Assembly (NCBI GenBank): GCA_963820795.1
Contig: CAWGBJ010000015.1
Coordinates: 124,001-188,000, forward strand
Direction of reading: 5' to 3'
Source of the DNA: Roseiarcus sp963820795
Lineage (GTDB): Bacteria > Pseudomonadota > Alphaproteobacteria > Rhizobiales > Beijerinckiaceae
DNA length: 64,000 bases
The position numbers and the translations under genes were made by a program. The notes beneath the pieces were generated by a model, which saw only the letters and a list, made by a program, of their open reading frames with translations, made no database searches and was not told the DNA's origin. Shown piece after piece: positions 23,207-35,457 of the stretch (positions are counted from its first letter, which is position 1; each line of letters starts with the position of its first letter).

Positions 23207-24196
23207 TTAGAATAACTGCGCCAGCGTTGCGAGGTCGGCGTTTGCGCCGCAGACGAGGACGCCGACGCGCTCGTCTTTCGCCGGCCGGTAGGCGCCGCTG
23301 ATGAGGGCGGCGAAGGCGGCGGCGCCGCCGGGTTCGGCGATGATAGAGACGTCGGACCAGAGGCGCCGCTGCGCCTCGACGATCGCCGCGTCGGTGACGA
23401 GCGCGACCCCGCTCACAAATCGCTCAGCAATGGCGAAATTGAGCGCGCCGGCGCGCCGAGCGCCGAGCGAATCCGCGGCGATCGACTGCACGGACACGTC
23501 GACGGGCGCGCCGGCCTGCAAGGCGGCGTCGAGCGCTCGCGATCCCTCCGGTTCGACGCCGATCACGTTGACCCGGCCGGCGAACCACGCCGCGACGCCG
23601 GCGATCAGACCGCCGCCGCCGACGGCGACGAGCGCCGTGTCGAGCCACGGCAAGCCCTGGCGCTCGAGCTCTTCCTCCCATTCCAGCGCGACCGTTCCGG
23701 CCCCGGCGATGGTCTCCGGCGCGTCGTAAGGGTGGATCGACAGCGCGCCGCTCTCGGCGACATAGGCGTTGCAGCTCTCCTGGGCTTCGGCGTAGGAGGC
23801 GCCGCCGATGACGATGTGGCCGCCATAGGCCTTGATCTTGGCGATCTTGGCGGGCGAGGCGATCTCAGGCACGAAGATGTGCGCGTGCACACCGAGCTTC
23901 TTCGCTGCGTACGCCACGGCAGCCCCGTGATTGCCGCCCGAGGCGGTGGCATAGCCGGCTTCCGGCGCCGCCCGGGTGATGAGATTGTGGAACGCGCCGC
24001 GCGCCTTGAACGAACCGCTGAACTGAAGGCACTCGAGCTTGAGCGACAATGGCGGCACGCCCGCGATCGGCGAAGCGATGTCGAGGACGGGCGTCCGGCG
24101 GACATGCGGGGCGATCCGCGCGTGAGCCGAACGAATGTCGGCCGGGGTCGTCTGCGGCTGTGGCGGCCGTTCAGCGCGGCTCGAGGTTGAGTTCAC
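23207..24196 (-). CDS. Threonine/serine dehydratase-like PLP enzyme
   Basis: A 329-residue fold type II PLP enzyme. The PLP lysine lies in LQFSGSFKARGAFHNL, the phosphate-binding loop is VGGGGLIAGV and the substrate loop is SGGNHGAAVAYAAKKLG; the C-terminus lacks an ACT regulatory domain, so it is of the catabolic or racemase-like kind. It would deaminate threonine or serine to the 2-oxoacid. The start overlaps the MmcQ-like gene by 26 bases. Confidence 0.9.
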   Translation of the reverse strand: MNSTSSRAERPPQPQTTPADIRSAHARIAPHVRRTPVLDIASPIAGVPPLSLKLECLQFSGSFKARGAFHNLITRAAPEAGYATASGGNHGAAVAYAAKKLGVHAHIFVPEIASPAKIAKIKAYGGHIVIGGASYAEAQESCNAYVAESGALSIHPYDAPETIAGAGTVALEWEEELERQGLPWLDTALVAVGGGGLIAGVAAWFAGRVNVIGVEPEGSRALDAALQAGAPVDVSVQSIAADSLGARRAGALNFAIAERFVSGVALVTDAAIVEAQRRLWSDVSIIAEPGGAAAFAALISGAYRPAKDERVGVLVCGANADLATLAQLF

Positions 24197-24536
24197 GTTG
24201 CTTCTTCCTGGAGAGCCCGGCGGCGACCAGCGCGTGGCTGCGGCGGAGGTAGTCTGCGAGATCGGCGTCGCTGAGCGAGCGGTCGTCCGTTCGTTGCAGC
24301 CATGTGAAGCCGCGCGAGGCGAGATAAGGCGCCGGGCGGATTCCGGGCATTTCCTTCAAGATCGCAAAGCTCGTCTCGGAGCACTTGAAGCTCACCCCGA
24401 ATTCCGCAGATTCCGACCACCCGCCGATGGCGAAGACCTTCCCCGCGACTTTCCACACGCTCGCATCGCCCCACTGGACGACGTGATGGGCGCCGGGCAG
24501 GCCGGCGCAAAACGCGTCGTAGTCTCCGCGTGTCAT
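24171..24536 (-). CDS. MmcQ/YjbR family protein
   Basis: A 121-residue protein with the MmcQ/YjbR pattern: YDAFCAGLPGAHHVVQWGDASVWKVAGKVFAIGG, VSFKCSETSFAIL, PGIRPAPYLASRGFTWLQ and a C-terminal helix (ADYLRRSHALVAAGL). Called DNA-binding in databases on structural grounds only. ATG 24536 matches the family start; ATG 24554 is possible. It sits between atpC and threonine dehydratase. Confidence 0.88.
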   Translation of the reverse strand: MTRGDYDAFCAGLPGAHHVVQWGDASVWKVAGKVFAIGGWSESAEFGVSFKCSETSFAILKEMPGIRPAPYLASRGFTWLQRTDDRSLSDADLADYLRRSHALVAAGLSRKKQRELNLEPR

Positions 24537-24575
24537 GAGCCTCGCGAGCGCCAACGTAAGCCGCCGGCAGCGCCT

Positions 24576-24977
24576 TCAGAGGTCCATCGCGTCCTTGAGC
24601 TCGCGCAAGCGGTCGAGCCTCTCCTGCGCCAGACGCTTTTGGTCCTCGCCCGCGTCGGCGACGTCCTCCTCGGCGTTCTTGATCTCCTGGCCGAGTTCCT
24701 CGGCGCTGAGGTCTTCGAAGGGAATCGCCGTCTCGGCGAGAAGGGTCAACCCCAGCGGACTGACATCGGCAAAACCGCCGCGGACGAAAATCCGGATGTG
24801 CTTGCCCTGGGCGTCGTCGATGGCGACGACGCCGGGGCGCACCGACGTCATCACCGGCGCGTGGTCTGTCAGCACCTGAAAGTCGCCCTCGTTGCCCGGA
24901 AGGACAACCGCCTGCGCTGGGCCGCTGAACAGCACCTTGTCGGGCGAGACGAGTTCGAAGGGGAATAGTGAGGCCAT
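24576..24977 (-). CDS. atpC: ATP synthase F1 epsilon subunit
   Basis: A 133-residue protein: PFELVSPDKVLFSGPAQAVVLPG, GDFQVLTDHAPVMTSVRPGV and the RGGFADV loop of the beta-sandwich, followed by the two-helix C-terminal arm (NAEEDVADAGEDQKRLAQERLDRL). Last gene of the F1 operon, 26 bases after atpD. ATG 24977 preferred over the upstream in-frame ATG because GAGGAT is correctly placed. Confidence 0.95.
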   Translation of the reverse strand: MASLFPFELVSPDKVLFSGPAQAVVLPGNEGDFQVLTDHAPVMTSVRPGVVAIDDAQGKHIRIFVRGGFADVSPLGLTLLAETAIPFEDLSAEELGQEIKNAEEDVADAGEDQKRLAQERLDRLRELKDAMDL

Positions 24978-25003
24978 GGCGAATCCTCGGCTCAAGTTCG
25001 CGT

Positions 25004-26446
25004 TCAGGCCGCCTCGGCCGCGAGCTTTTGCGCCTTCTCGACGGCCTGCTCGATCGTTCCGACCATGTAGAAGGCGGCTTCCGGCAGGTTGTCGTACTTG
25101 CCTTCGACGATGCCCTTGAAGCCCTTGACCGTGTCCTCGATCTTCACCTGCACGCCGGGCGTGCCGGTGAAAACCGCCGCGACGTCGAACGGCTGCGACA
25201 GGAAGCGCTCGATCTTGCGGGCGCGCGCGACGATCTGCTTGTCCTCCTCGGAGAGCTCGTCCATGCCGAGAATGGCGATGATGTCCTGCAAGGCCTTGTA
25301 GCGCTGCAGCACCTGCTGCACCTGGCGGGCGACGGTGTAATGCTCTTCGCCGACGATGGCCGCCGACAGCATGCGCGAGGTCGAGTCGAGAGGATCGACG
25401 GCGGGGTAGATGCCCTTTTCCGAAATTGCGCGCGACAGCACGGTCGTCGCGTCGAGATGGGCGAAGGATGTCGCCGGCGCCGGGTCGGTCAGGTCGTCGG
25501 CGGGGACGTAGATCGCTTGCACCGAAGTAATCGAGCCCTTAGTCGTCGAGGTGATCCGTTCCTGCAGCGCGCCCATGTCGGTGGCGAGCGTCGGCTGGTA
25601 GCCGACCGCGGAGGGGATGCGGCCGAGCAGCGCCGACATTTCCGAGCCCGCCTGGGTGAAACGGAAGATGTTGTCGATGAACAGGAGGACGTCCTGTCCC
25701 TGGTCGCGGAAATGTTCGGCGACGGTGACGCCGGTCAGCCCGACGCGGGCGCGGGCCCCCGGCGGCTCATTCATCTGGCCGAACACGAGCGCGCATTTCG
25801 ACTTCACGTCCGGGTCGGGATGATGAGGGTCGGCGTTGACCTTCAATTCGATGAACTCGTGATAGAGGTCGTTGCCCTCCCGGGTGCGCTCGCCGACGCC
25901 GGCGAACACCGAATAGCCGCCGTGAGTCTTGGCGACATTGTTGATGAGCTCCTGAATGAGCACCGTCTTGCCGACGCCGGCGCCGCCAAAGAGCCCGACC
26001 TTTCCGCCCTTGGCGTAGGGGGCGAGCAGATCGACGACCTTGATGCCGGTGATCAGGATCTGCGCTTCGGTCGACTGGTCGACATAGGACGGGGTCGGCT
26101 GATGGATGGCGCGGCGGCCTTCCATCGGGATCGGACCCGCCTCGTCGACCGGTTCGCCGATGACATTCATGATGCGCCCCAGCGTGCCCTCGCCGACCGG
26201 AACCGAGATCGGCCCGCCGGTATCGGTGACCTCCTGGCCGCGCGTCAGGCCCTCGGACGTGTCCATGGCGATGCAGCGCACCGTGTTCTCGCCGAGTTGC
26301 TGGGCGACTTCGAGCACCAGACGATGGCCGTTGTTGTCGGTCTCGAGCGCGTTGAGAATCGGCGGCAGATAGCTGTCGAAATGCACGTCGACGACAGCGC
26401 CGATCACTTGCGTGATCCGGCCGATGGCATTCGCGATATTCGCCAT
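25004..26446 (-). CDS. atpD: ATP synthase F1 beta subunit
   Basis: A 480-residue catalytic subunit. P-loop GGAGVGKTVLI; DELSEEDK region; catalytic Glu in GVGERTREGNDLYHE; Walker B LLFIDNIFRFTQAG; the AS[I]VGEEHY variant reads AAIVGEEHYTVA. Forms the catalytic sites with AtpA. ATG 26446 is preceded by GAGGACTT at the right distance. Lies 47 bases downstream of atpG. Confidence 0.97.
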   Translation of the reverse strand: MANIANAIGRITQVIGAVVDVHFDSYLPPILNALETDNNGHRLVLEVAQQLGENTVRCIAMDTSEGLTRGQEVTDTGGPISVPVGEGTLGRIMNVIGEPVDEAGPIPMEGRRAIHQPTPSYVDQSTEAQILITGIKVVDLLAPYAKGGKVGLFGGAGVGKTVLIQELINNVAKTHGGYSVFAGVGERTREGNDLYHEFIELKVNADPHHPDPDVKSKCALVFGQMNEPPGARARVGLTGVTVAEHFRDQGQDVLLFIDNIFRFTQAGSEMSALLGRIPSAVGYQPTLATDMGALQERITSTTKGSITSVQAIYVPADDLTDPAPATSFAHLDATTVLSRAISEKGIYPAVDPLDSTSRMLSAAIVGEEHYTVARQVQQVLQRYKALQDIIAILGMDELSEEDKQIVARARKIERFLSQPFDVAAVFTGTPGVQVKIEDTVKGFKGIVEGKYDNLPEAAFYMVGTIEQAVEKAQKLAAEAA

Positions 26447-26493
26447 TTTGAAGTCCTCGTTCATCGCTTCGCCGGACGCGAAGAGCCTGTTGA

Positions 26494-27360
26494 TTAAAGG
26501 GCCTCGGCGCCCGAAATGATTTCGATCAGTTCCTTGGTGATCATCGCCTGGCGGGTGCGGTTGTAGCGCAACGTGTACCGCTTCACCATCTCGCCTGCAT
26601 TGCGTGTAGCGTTGTCCATCGCCGTCATCTGCGCGCCGAAGAACGACGCAGCGTTTTCGAGGAGCGCGCGATAAATGCGCACCGTCACCGCCCGCGGCAG
26701 GAGCTGGGTCAGAATCTCGCCCTCGTCCGGCTCGTAGTCATAGACCGGAGCCTTTTCATCCTTCGCGCCGAGCTCCGGCGGAATGAGCTGTTGCGCGGTC
26801 GGGATCTGCGAGATGATCGATCTGAAGCGCGAGAAGAAGAGCGTGCAGACGTCGAACTCGCCCCCGTCGAACAAGCCGATCACCTTTTCGGCGATCGGGA
26901 CGGCGGTCTCGTAGGCGATCGTGCGGACGGCGCGCAGATCGATCAGCTCGAGGATCTGTTTTTCGTGCGTACGGCGCAGCTGGTCGTAACCCTTCTTGCC
27001 GACGCAGATGATCTTGACCGTCTTGCCTTGCCCGATCAGCGCATTGGCTCGCTCGCGCGCGAGCCGCACGATTGAGGTGTTGAAAGCCCCGCAGAGCCCG
27101 CGTTCCCCGGTGCAGACGACCAGCAGGTGCGTCTGGTCTGCGCCCGAGCCGGCGAGCAGGCGGGGCCCTTGCCCGTCGGTCGCCGCCCCCGCCAGATTGG
27201 TCAGGACCGCCTCGACCCGCTCCGCATAGGGGCGGGCCGCCTCGACGGCCGCCTGCGCACGGCGCAGCTTCGAGACCGCCACCATCTGCATGGCCTTGGT
27301 GATCTTCTGCGTCGACTTGACGGAGGCGATCCGGTTTCTGAGGTCCTTGAGGGACGGCAT
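26494..27360 (-). CDS. atpG: ATP synthase F1 gamma subunit
   Basis: A 288-residue central-stalk subunit: N-terminal LKDLRNRIASVKSTQKITKAMQMVAVSKLRRAQ, GERGLCGAFNTSI, and C-terminal FFGAQMTAMDNATRNAGEMV...YNRTRQAMITKELIEIISGAEAL. ATG 27360 is the family start. The open frame continues upstream without a stop into the shifted HbpS-like gene, so a 434-residue read-through fusion is possible on paper, but AtpG normally needs its own N-terminus buried in the rotor. Ribosome site before the ATG is weak, which suggests coupling to the upstream gene. Confidence 0.95.
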   Translation of the reverse strand: MPSLKDLRNRIASVKSTQKITKAMQMVAVSKLRRAQAAVEAARPYAERVEAVLTNLAGAATDGQGPRLLAGSGADQTHLLVVCTGERGLCGAFNTSIVRLARERANALIGQGKTVKIICVGKKGYDQLRRTHEKQILELIDLRAVRTIAYETAVPIAEKVIGLFDGGEFDVCTLFFSRFRSIISQIPTAQQLIPPELGAKDEKAPVYDYEPDEGEILTQLLPRAVTVRIYRALLENAASFFGAQMTAMDNATRNAGEMVKRYTLRYNRTRQAMITKELIEIISGAEAL

Positions 27361-27365
27361 CGAGG

Positions 27366-27798
27366 TTACCCGTCTTGCTTGTCGGAGAGCAGAGCGAACG
27401 CTGCCGCGCCCGCCGCGGCGATTTCCCCGTCTTGATTTGGCGTTGCGCCAGCCGATCCGATCCCGCCGACCAAGAAATCGTTCCTGAACAGCGGCAACCC
27501 CCCTTCGATCGGCACGGCGTCGGCAATGGCCAATATTCGCGGCGTCTGGGCGAGAACTCTCTTCGAAGACGCGCGTCGACCGCTTGAACGCGACGGCGGA
27601 ACGAGCTTTCGTCACCGCGACGCCGATGCTGCCGAACTGCGTATGGTCCTTGCGCATCATTGCGACGAGATGTCCTCCCGAATCGACCACGGCCACCACG
27701 GCGTCGGCATCGAGCGAATCCGCCATCGCAATTGCCGCCGAAGCGACGCGCACCGCGTAGTCTAGATTGATCGGGGGACCATAGGGAATTGTGCTCAC
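27366..27798 (-). pseudogene. HbpS/GlcG-family gene inserted between atpA and atpG, frameshifted
   Basis: From GTG 27798, only 13 bases after the atpA stop, the frame encodes a GlcG/HbpS start: LDYAVRVASAAIAMADSLDADAVVAVVDSGGHLVAMMRKDHTQFGSIGVAVTKARSAVAFKRSTRVFEE. The rest of the domain (VLAQTPRILAIADAVPIEGGLPLF, FLVGGIGSAGA, DGEIAAAGAAAFALL) is in the next frame, ending at TAA 27366-27368, five bases before atpG. A loss of two bases in GAGAGcgTTCTC around 27556 explains it. All else looks healthy, so either recent inactivation or a read error. Position inside the F1 operon is unusual. Confidence 0.8.
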
Positions 27799-27811
27799 CG
27801 GTTCCGACGCC

Positions 27812-29340
<1,529 letters not shown>

Positions 29341-29341
<1 letters not shown>

Positions 29342-29904
29342 CAGCCGACCTCTTTCATGGCTAGGCGAATTGCGTTGAGCTTGGTCTTGAGCGAGCCGTC
29401 GACCATACGGGAGCCGAGCCGGACGATGAGGCCGCCGATGATCGAGGGATCGACCTTGACGTCGAGATCGACATTGGCGCCGCCCGAGACGGCCTTGAGC
29501 TGGTCCTTCAGCGCCGCGATGTTGTCCTCCGTCAGCGCCGTCGCGCTCGTCGCCTCGGCGCGCGTGACGCCGCGGCTCGCATCGTAGAGCTTGCGATAGG
29601 CGGCAATCATGTCGCGAATGGCGAAGAGACGACGTTTACGTATGACCAGACGGACGAAATTGGCGGCGATGCCGGAAATGCCCTCCCGCTCCAGGATCGC
29701 GTCGAGCGCCCTCTGCTGGTCGGCGGCGGAAAAGACCGGGCTGCGGACCAGGCGCTCGAGATCGGCGCTGCCGGCGATGAGCGCGTCGAGCTTGGAGAGG
29801 GATTGAGCCACCGCCTCGGTCTGGCGGTCGTCCTGGGCGAGGGCGAAGAGGGCGGACGCATAACGGCCGGCGACGCCGAAAACGTGTGTGTCGTCCTGTG
29901 CCAA
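29341..29904 (-). CDS. atpH: ATP synthase F1 delta subunit
   Basis: A 187-residue peripheral-stalk subunit: GVAGRYASALFALAQDD at the N-terminus, PVFSAADQQRALDAILE, RLFAIRDMIAAYRKLYDASRG, and the C-terminal VDPSIIGGLIVRLGSRMVDGSLKTKLNAI. The start appears to be TTG 29904 (reading LAQDD...), with AGAGG about ten bases upstream; no in-frame ATG fits. First gene of the operon, so its promoter should lie in 29905-30434. Confidence 0.95.
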
Positions 29905-30434
29905 AATCCGTAACCTCTTGCAGGCGTCCGGTCATGTGCGGCGAGGCCGTCCCGGCGCCGCCAACCTCAGGAATTCGTGATGTTTCCGCTTCGCGACCAG
30001 GGGCGCGGCCCGGTCAGACCCCAAAGGCCGGCGTTGCCTAACATACGACTTTTCGGGGCGCAACCCGCCGGAACCGCGGCGGACGAAGAGTTCGGAAACG
30101 CGGGCTCGCGGACGCGCTCGCGGCCGTTGGCCTGGCGAGCGGCAAGGCGGAAAGAGCCTCGAAAATTGGGCGCTCTCCTTAGACCTGCCAAACTTATCCG
30201 ATCGAATAGGGTTCGTGACTCGTCAGCGAACGCGAACCTCGCTCGGGTGTCCGACGGCGTTGGCGTAGATCGAACGAGACCGGGGAGGCATAGCTCGCCA
30301 ATCATCCGACGTGAAGCTCAGCAACGATCCGCGGCAGACCTGCACCGATCGACCGGGCTCACGGCGTCCAGATGGCTTGAGGAAACAAAGAAGGGCTTGC
30401 CTCTCTACCCACGTGACACGACGGAGGCGGTACT
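29905..30434. other. Divergent intergenic region between atpH and katA
   Basis: About 530 bases without a supported gene; minus-strand frames here are shadows. It must hold the promoters of the ATP synthase operon (minus) and the catalase gene (plus). I cannot pick a sigma-70 promoter with confidence. No OxyR-type site was recognised. Confidence 0.5.
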
Positions 30435-31904
30435 ATGAAGGACAACGGCCAGAAACCCACAACAACCGATGCCGGGATTCCCGTCCCCAGCGACGAGTTC
30501 TCGCTCACGGTTGGGCCCGACGGCCCGATATTGCTGCAGGATCACTATCTCATCGAGCAGATGGCCAATTTTAACCGGGAGCGAATTCCGGAGCGACAGC
30601 CGCATGCCAAGGGAGGCGGCGCATTCGGCCGTTTCGAGGTGACCAAGGATGTCAGCGCCTATACCAAGGCCGCCGTCTTTCAGCCCGGCGTAAAGACGGA
30701 CATGCTGGTTCGTTTTTCAACCGTCGCCGGCGAGCGCGGCAGCCCCGACACGTGGCGTGACCCGCGTGGTTTCGCGCTGAAGTTCTATACCAGTCAAGGC
30801 AACTACGACATGGTCGGGAACAACACGCCGGTGTTCTTCGTGCGCGACCCGATGAAATTCCAGCACTTCATTCGCTCGCAGAAGCGCCGCGCCGACACCA
30901 ATCTCCGCGACCATGACATGCAGTGGGATTTCTGGACGCTGTCGCCGGAGTCGGCTCACCAGGTCACCATTTTGATGAGCGACCGAGGCATTCCAAAGAC
31001 CTGGCGGCACATGAATGGCTATTCCAGCCACACCTACATGTGGGCCAACGCCAAGGGCCAGAAGTTTTGGGTGAAGTATCATTTCAAGACCGACCAGGGG
31101 AACGACTTCCTGACCCAGGCGGAGGCCGACCGGCTGGCCGGCGTCGACGGCGACTACCACACGCGTGACCTTTATGAGGCGATCGAGCGCGGAGACCATC
31201 CGAGCTGGACCCTGCAAATGCAGATCATGCCGTTCGACGAGGCGAAGACCTATCGCTTCAACCCCTTCGACTTGACCAAGGTTTGGCCACACGGAGACTA
31301 TCCGCCGATCGAAGTCGGCCGGATGACGCTGGACCGCAATCCCACCGACTACCACACCGAGATCGAGCAGGCGGCCTTCGAGCCGAACAACCTCGTGCCC
31401 GGCATCGGTCCCAGTCCGGATAAGATGTTGCTGGCTCGGCTTTTTTCCTATGCCGATGCGCACCGCGCGCGCATGGGGGTGAACTACAAGCAAATCCCCG
31501 TCAACCGACCCAAAGCGCCGGTCCACAGCTACAGCAAGGACGGAGCGATGCGGGTCGAGAACGTCTCCGACCCGGTCTATGCGCCGAACTCCAAAGGCGG
31601 TCCAAAGGCCGATCCCGCAGCCTATCCTCAAATCGAGGTGTGGGAGGCCAGCGGGGAGTTCATCCATGCCGCATACACGAAGCGGAAGGACGACGACGAT
31701 TTCGGCCAGGCCGGCGCGCTGGTGCGCAAGGTGATGGACAACGCGCAACGCGACCGGCTGGTCTCCAACGTCGTCGGCCACCTCAAGGACGGAGTGGCCG
31801 AGCCTGTATTGACCCGCGCGTTCGAATATTGGCGGAAGATCGACCAGGCGGTCGGCGACCGTATCGCCAGGGGCGTCAAGGGAGAAAGGGCCGCCGCGGA
31901 ATAG
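30435..31904 (+). CDS. katA: Monofunctional haem catalase (small-subunit, clade 3 type)
   Basis: A 489-residue cytoplasmic catalase. Distal side: NFNRERIPERQPHAKGGGAFG (catalytic His) and NNTPVFFVRDP (Asn). Haem-proximal tyrosine in LFSYADAHRARMG. VRFSTVAGERGSPDTWRDPRGFALKFYT is the family signature. Converts hydrogen peroxide to water and oxygen. It follows the divergent atp operon; no neighbouring regulator is seen. Confidence 0.95.
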   Translation: MKDNGQKPTTTDAGIPVPSDEFSLTVGPDGPILLQDHYLIEQMANFNRERIPERQPHAKGGGAFGRFEVTKDVSAYTKAAVFQPGVKTDMLVRFSTVAGERGSPDTWRDPRGFALKFYTSQGNYDMVGNNTPVFFVRDPMKFQHFIRSQKRRADTNLRDHDMQWDFWTLSPESAHQVTILMSDRGIPKTWRHMNGYSSHTYMWANAKGQKFWVKYHFKTDQGNDFLTQAEADRLAGVDGDYHTRDLYEAIERGDHPSWTLQMQIMPFDEAKTYRFNPFDLTKVWPHGDYPPIEVGRMTLDRNPTDYHTEIEQAAFEPNNLVPGIGPSPDKMLLARLFSYADAHRARMGVNYKQIPVNRPKAPVHSYSKDGAMRVENVSDPVYAPNSKGGPKADPAAYPQIEVWEASGEFIHAAYTKRKDDDDFGQAGALVRKVMDNAQRDRLVSNVVGHLKDGVAEPVLTRAFEYWRKIDQAVGDRIARGVKGERAAAE

Positions 31905-32089
31905 CTCGGCCGACCATCGCGCCGGGGACGACCTTAGGCGGGCGCTTCGAGCCTCGCATTCGACGTGGGGAGCTGCTGGCGCGGGTCGTCGTGTCGGAGG
32001 GCTCGAAGCCGAGCGTTGCTCGTCCGGCCTTGTCGCCGCCACTTGCCCGGCTTAGAGCCCGGCGAGGGCGGCGAACCGAGGATCAAGCG

Positions 32090-32929
32090 ATGGCGGACGT
32101 GACGATCAGCGCCACGGGGCTGGACGTAGCCGAGGACTGCGACACGCTGCGCCGTGACGGGGTCGTCGGCCTCAGGGGCGCCTTCTCGCGCGCATTCGCT
32201 GAGCGCATGCGCGAGGACATGATGGCCGCCTTCTGGGCTGCGATCCAGCGTCCGGGCGGGGCGATCGCCCGCGGCCCGCGGCGCTGGTATGTCGAGATCC
32301 ATCCGCAGATGTTCGGCGGTTTCGCCGAGCTTTGCGCCCATCCCTGGGTCACGACGATGTGCAAGGCCGTCCTCGGGCCGGACTACAGAATTGTCGAGAT
32401 CGGCTTCGATACGCCCTTTCAGGGCGCGATGAACCAGCCGTGGCACCGCGACTTCCCGTCGCCGCCGGAGACCTGGGGCGACAGGCGGATGACGTCGCTC
32501 GCCTTCAATCTGACCGGGGTCGACGTGACGCCCGACATGGGCCCGTTCGAGATCGCGCTCGGCACCCAGTGGGAGGACGGCCGCGCCTGGAAGCACGAGA
32601 TGTTCCCGCCCGAGGCGCTGTGGCCGGCTTTCGCCCAGCGCGCCGTCTGCAAATACCCGCAAGCCGGCGACATCTCCTGCCGCTCGGCGCTCACCGTCCA
32701 TCGCGGCAGGGCGCATGGCTCGCCGATCGCTCGGCCGGTCCTCGTCCTCGGCGTCGACGCGCCCGGCGCGGGGCACGACAAGCTGCACGACCCGATGGCG
32801 ACAAAGGACGATTACGACGGCTTGCCGTCGATCGTGCGCGACCACCTCGTCTGCCGCATCGTCGACCGGCTCGAGCCGGTGACCCAGAAGCACGACATCG
32901 AGGGGCTCGCGATGGGCGTCCCTGATTAA
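32090..32929 (+). CDS. Phytanoyl-CoA dioxygenase (PhyH)-like Fe(II)/2-oxoglutarate enzyme
   Basis: A 279-residue protein resembling the PhyH double-stranded beta-helix group: LRRDGVVGLRGAFSRAFAERMRED at the start, WHRDFPSPPETWGD with the HxD iron ligands, and VHRGRAHGSPIARPVLVLGV carrying the distal His and an Arg for 2-oxoglutarate. ATG 32090 has GAGGA seven bases before. The family hydroxylates small molecules or lipids; substrate unknown. It precedes lepA at 48 bases. Confidence 0.8.
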   Translation: MADVTISATGLDVAEDCDTLRRDGVVGLRGAFSRAFAERMREDMMAAFWAAIQRPGGAIARGPRRWYVEIHPQMFGGFAELCAHPWVTTMCKAVLGPDYRIVEIGFDTPFQGAMNQPWHRDFPSPPETWGDRRMTSLAFNLTGVDVTPDMGPFEIALGTQWEDGRAWKHEMFPPEALWPAFAQRAVCKYPQAGDISCRSALTVHRGRAHGSPIARPVLVLGVDAPGAGHDKLHDPMATKDDYDGLPSIVRDHLVCRIVDRLEPVTQKHDIEGLAMGVPD

Positions 32930-32976
32930 CCGAGGGCCGGTTTCTTTCCCAGCGCCGCCCTGCTATCCCGCTGCGC

Positions 32977-34782
<1,806 letters not shown>

Positions 34783-34789
34783 GCATTGC

Positions 34790-34834
34790 CCTTCTCCTTC
34801 CGGGAGAAGGTGGCGCGAAGCGCCGGATGAGGGT
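34790..34834. repeat. Dispersed palindromic repeat, copy 2
   Basis: CCTTCTCCttCCGGGAGAAGG pairs with itself; it continues GTGGCGCGAAGCGCCGGATGAGGG, where GGCGCGAAGCGCC is a second hairpin. It starts about seven bases after the lepA stop and may act as a terminator or mRNA stabiliser. Confidence 0.65.
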
Positions 34835-34927
34835 GCGTGGGACGGATTTCAGAAGCCTTCCGAACGTCTCAAATCACTGCGATTTCCTTCAAAAACCCCT
34901 TCAAAACGCTGCAAAACCTTTCCAAAA

Positions 34928-34992
34928 ATTGCAATTCCTTGTCGCGGATTCGTAACTTATCAAGGGCTTGCGGGCGGGGGAGCCAAAAAAAC
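34928..34992 (+). repeat. Diverged repeat pair, copy B
   Basis: Carries ATTGCAATT, CGGATT, ACTTATCA, CGGGC and CAAAAAAAC in the same order as copy A at 6190-6256 on the other strand. Upstream of the core are repeated TTCAAAAcC-like runs. Function unknown. Confidence 0.5.
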
Positions 34993-35370
34993 TTTGAAGC
35001 CGCTCCTTTTGTCCGCCTGAGCTTGTCGCCTGAGCCGCGCCGGCAGTTATCGGGTCATCTAGCATGCCAGGCTCGCTCTTCCGCCGCCGCCACAGGACGG
35101 ATTTCTGGAAAGGCGTAAGAGTAGCACGGATTCTGAAAAACAGCAACACAAATGACGGCGCCGCGACCGCGCTGCCGCTCGCCCAAGGCGAACCCGTCTT
35201 CAAGCGTGCGAAACTGCGGCGACCGAGCGGAGATCGGCTGCTGAGGCGCCCTTTTTGGCGCGAAACTTCGCAACTTCAGCTGCGCCGCGCGCGGCTTACA
35301 GGGACGGGGCCCTTGACGGGCAAGACCATATAAACTAAGTTTTGCGGACTAAGTTCGGTGGGCCGTACCC

Positions 35371-35457
35371 ATGCGAACCGTCAACATCCTCGAAGCGAAG
35401 ACCCACCTCTCGCGGCTCGTCGAAGCCGCCGCGAACGTCGAGCCGTCGATCATTTCG
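35371..35457 (+). pseudogene. Phd/YefM-type antitoxin, 5' fragment
   Basis: Begins MRTVNILEAKTHLSRLVEAA, the N-terminus of Phd-family antitoxins, and matches up to about EPSII. After about 35450 the sequence turns into an ISKra4-type transposase in another frame, so the antitoxin has lost its C-terminal two thirds. No toxin gene follows. This is an insertion/deletion scar. Confidence 0.75.

Larger units (their letters stand above)
34783..35370. other. Intergenic region with a palindromic repeat and repeat copy B
   Basis: About 590 bases between lepA and the phd fragment. Contains a palindromic repeat (34790-34834), then an A/T-rich stretch with the diverged repeat copy B, then unstructured sequence to 35370. 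No gene-like frame was found. Confidence 0.55.

Noticed and set aside
24968..26497. 509-residue plus-strand frame opposite atpD, and a similar one opposite atpA (28154-29587)
   Set aside because: Both are antisense shadows of highly conserved ATP synthase genes in high-GC DNA.
26494..27798. A designed HbpS-AtpG fusion protein of 434 residues
   Set aside because: The HbpS domain is lost halfway through this frame and continues properly in another frame to its own stop, so the fused frame is a by-product of a frameshift; AtpG has its own ATG at 27360.
29967..30305. 112-residue minus-strand ORF upstream of atpH
   Set aside because: No ribosome site, no family, and it occupies the expected promoter region of the ATP synthase operon.
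35358..35445. Transposase start at 35358
   Set aside because: The first 30 or so residues of this frame are phd antitoxin sequence read out of frame, so it is not a genuine transposase N-terminus.
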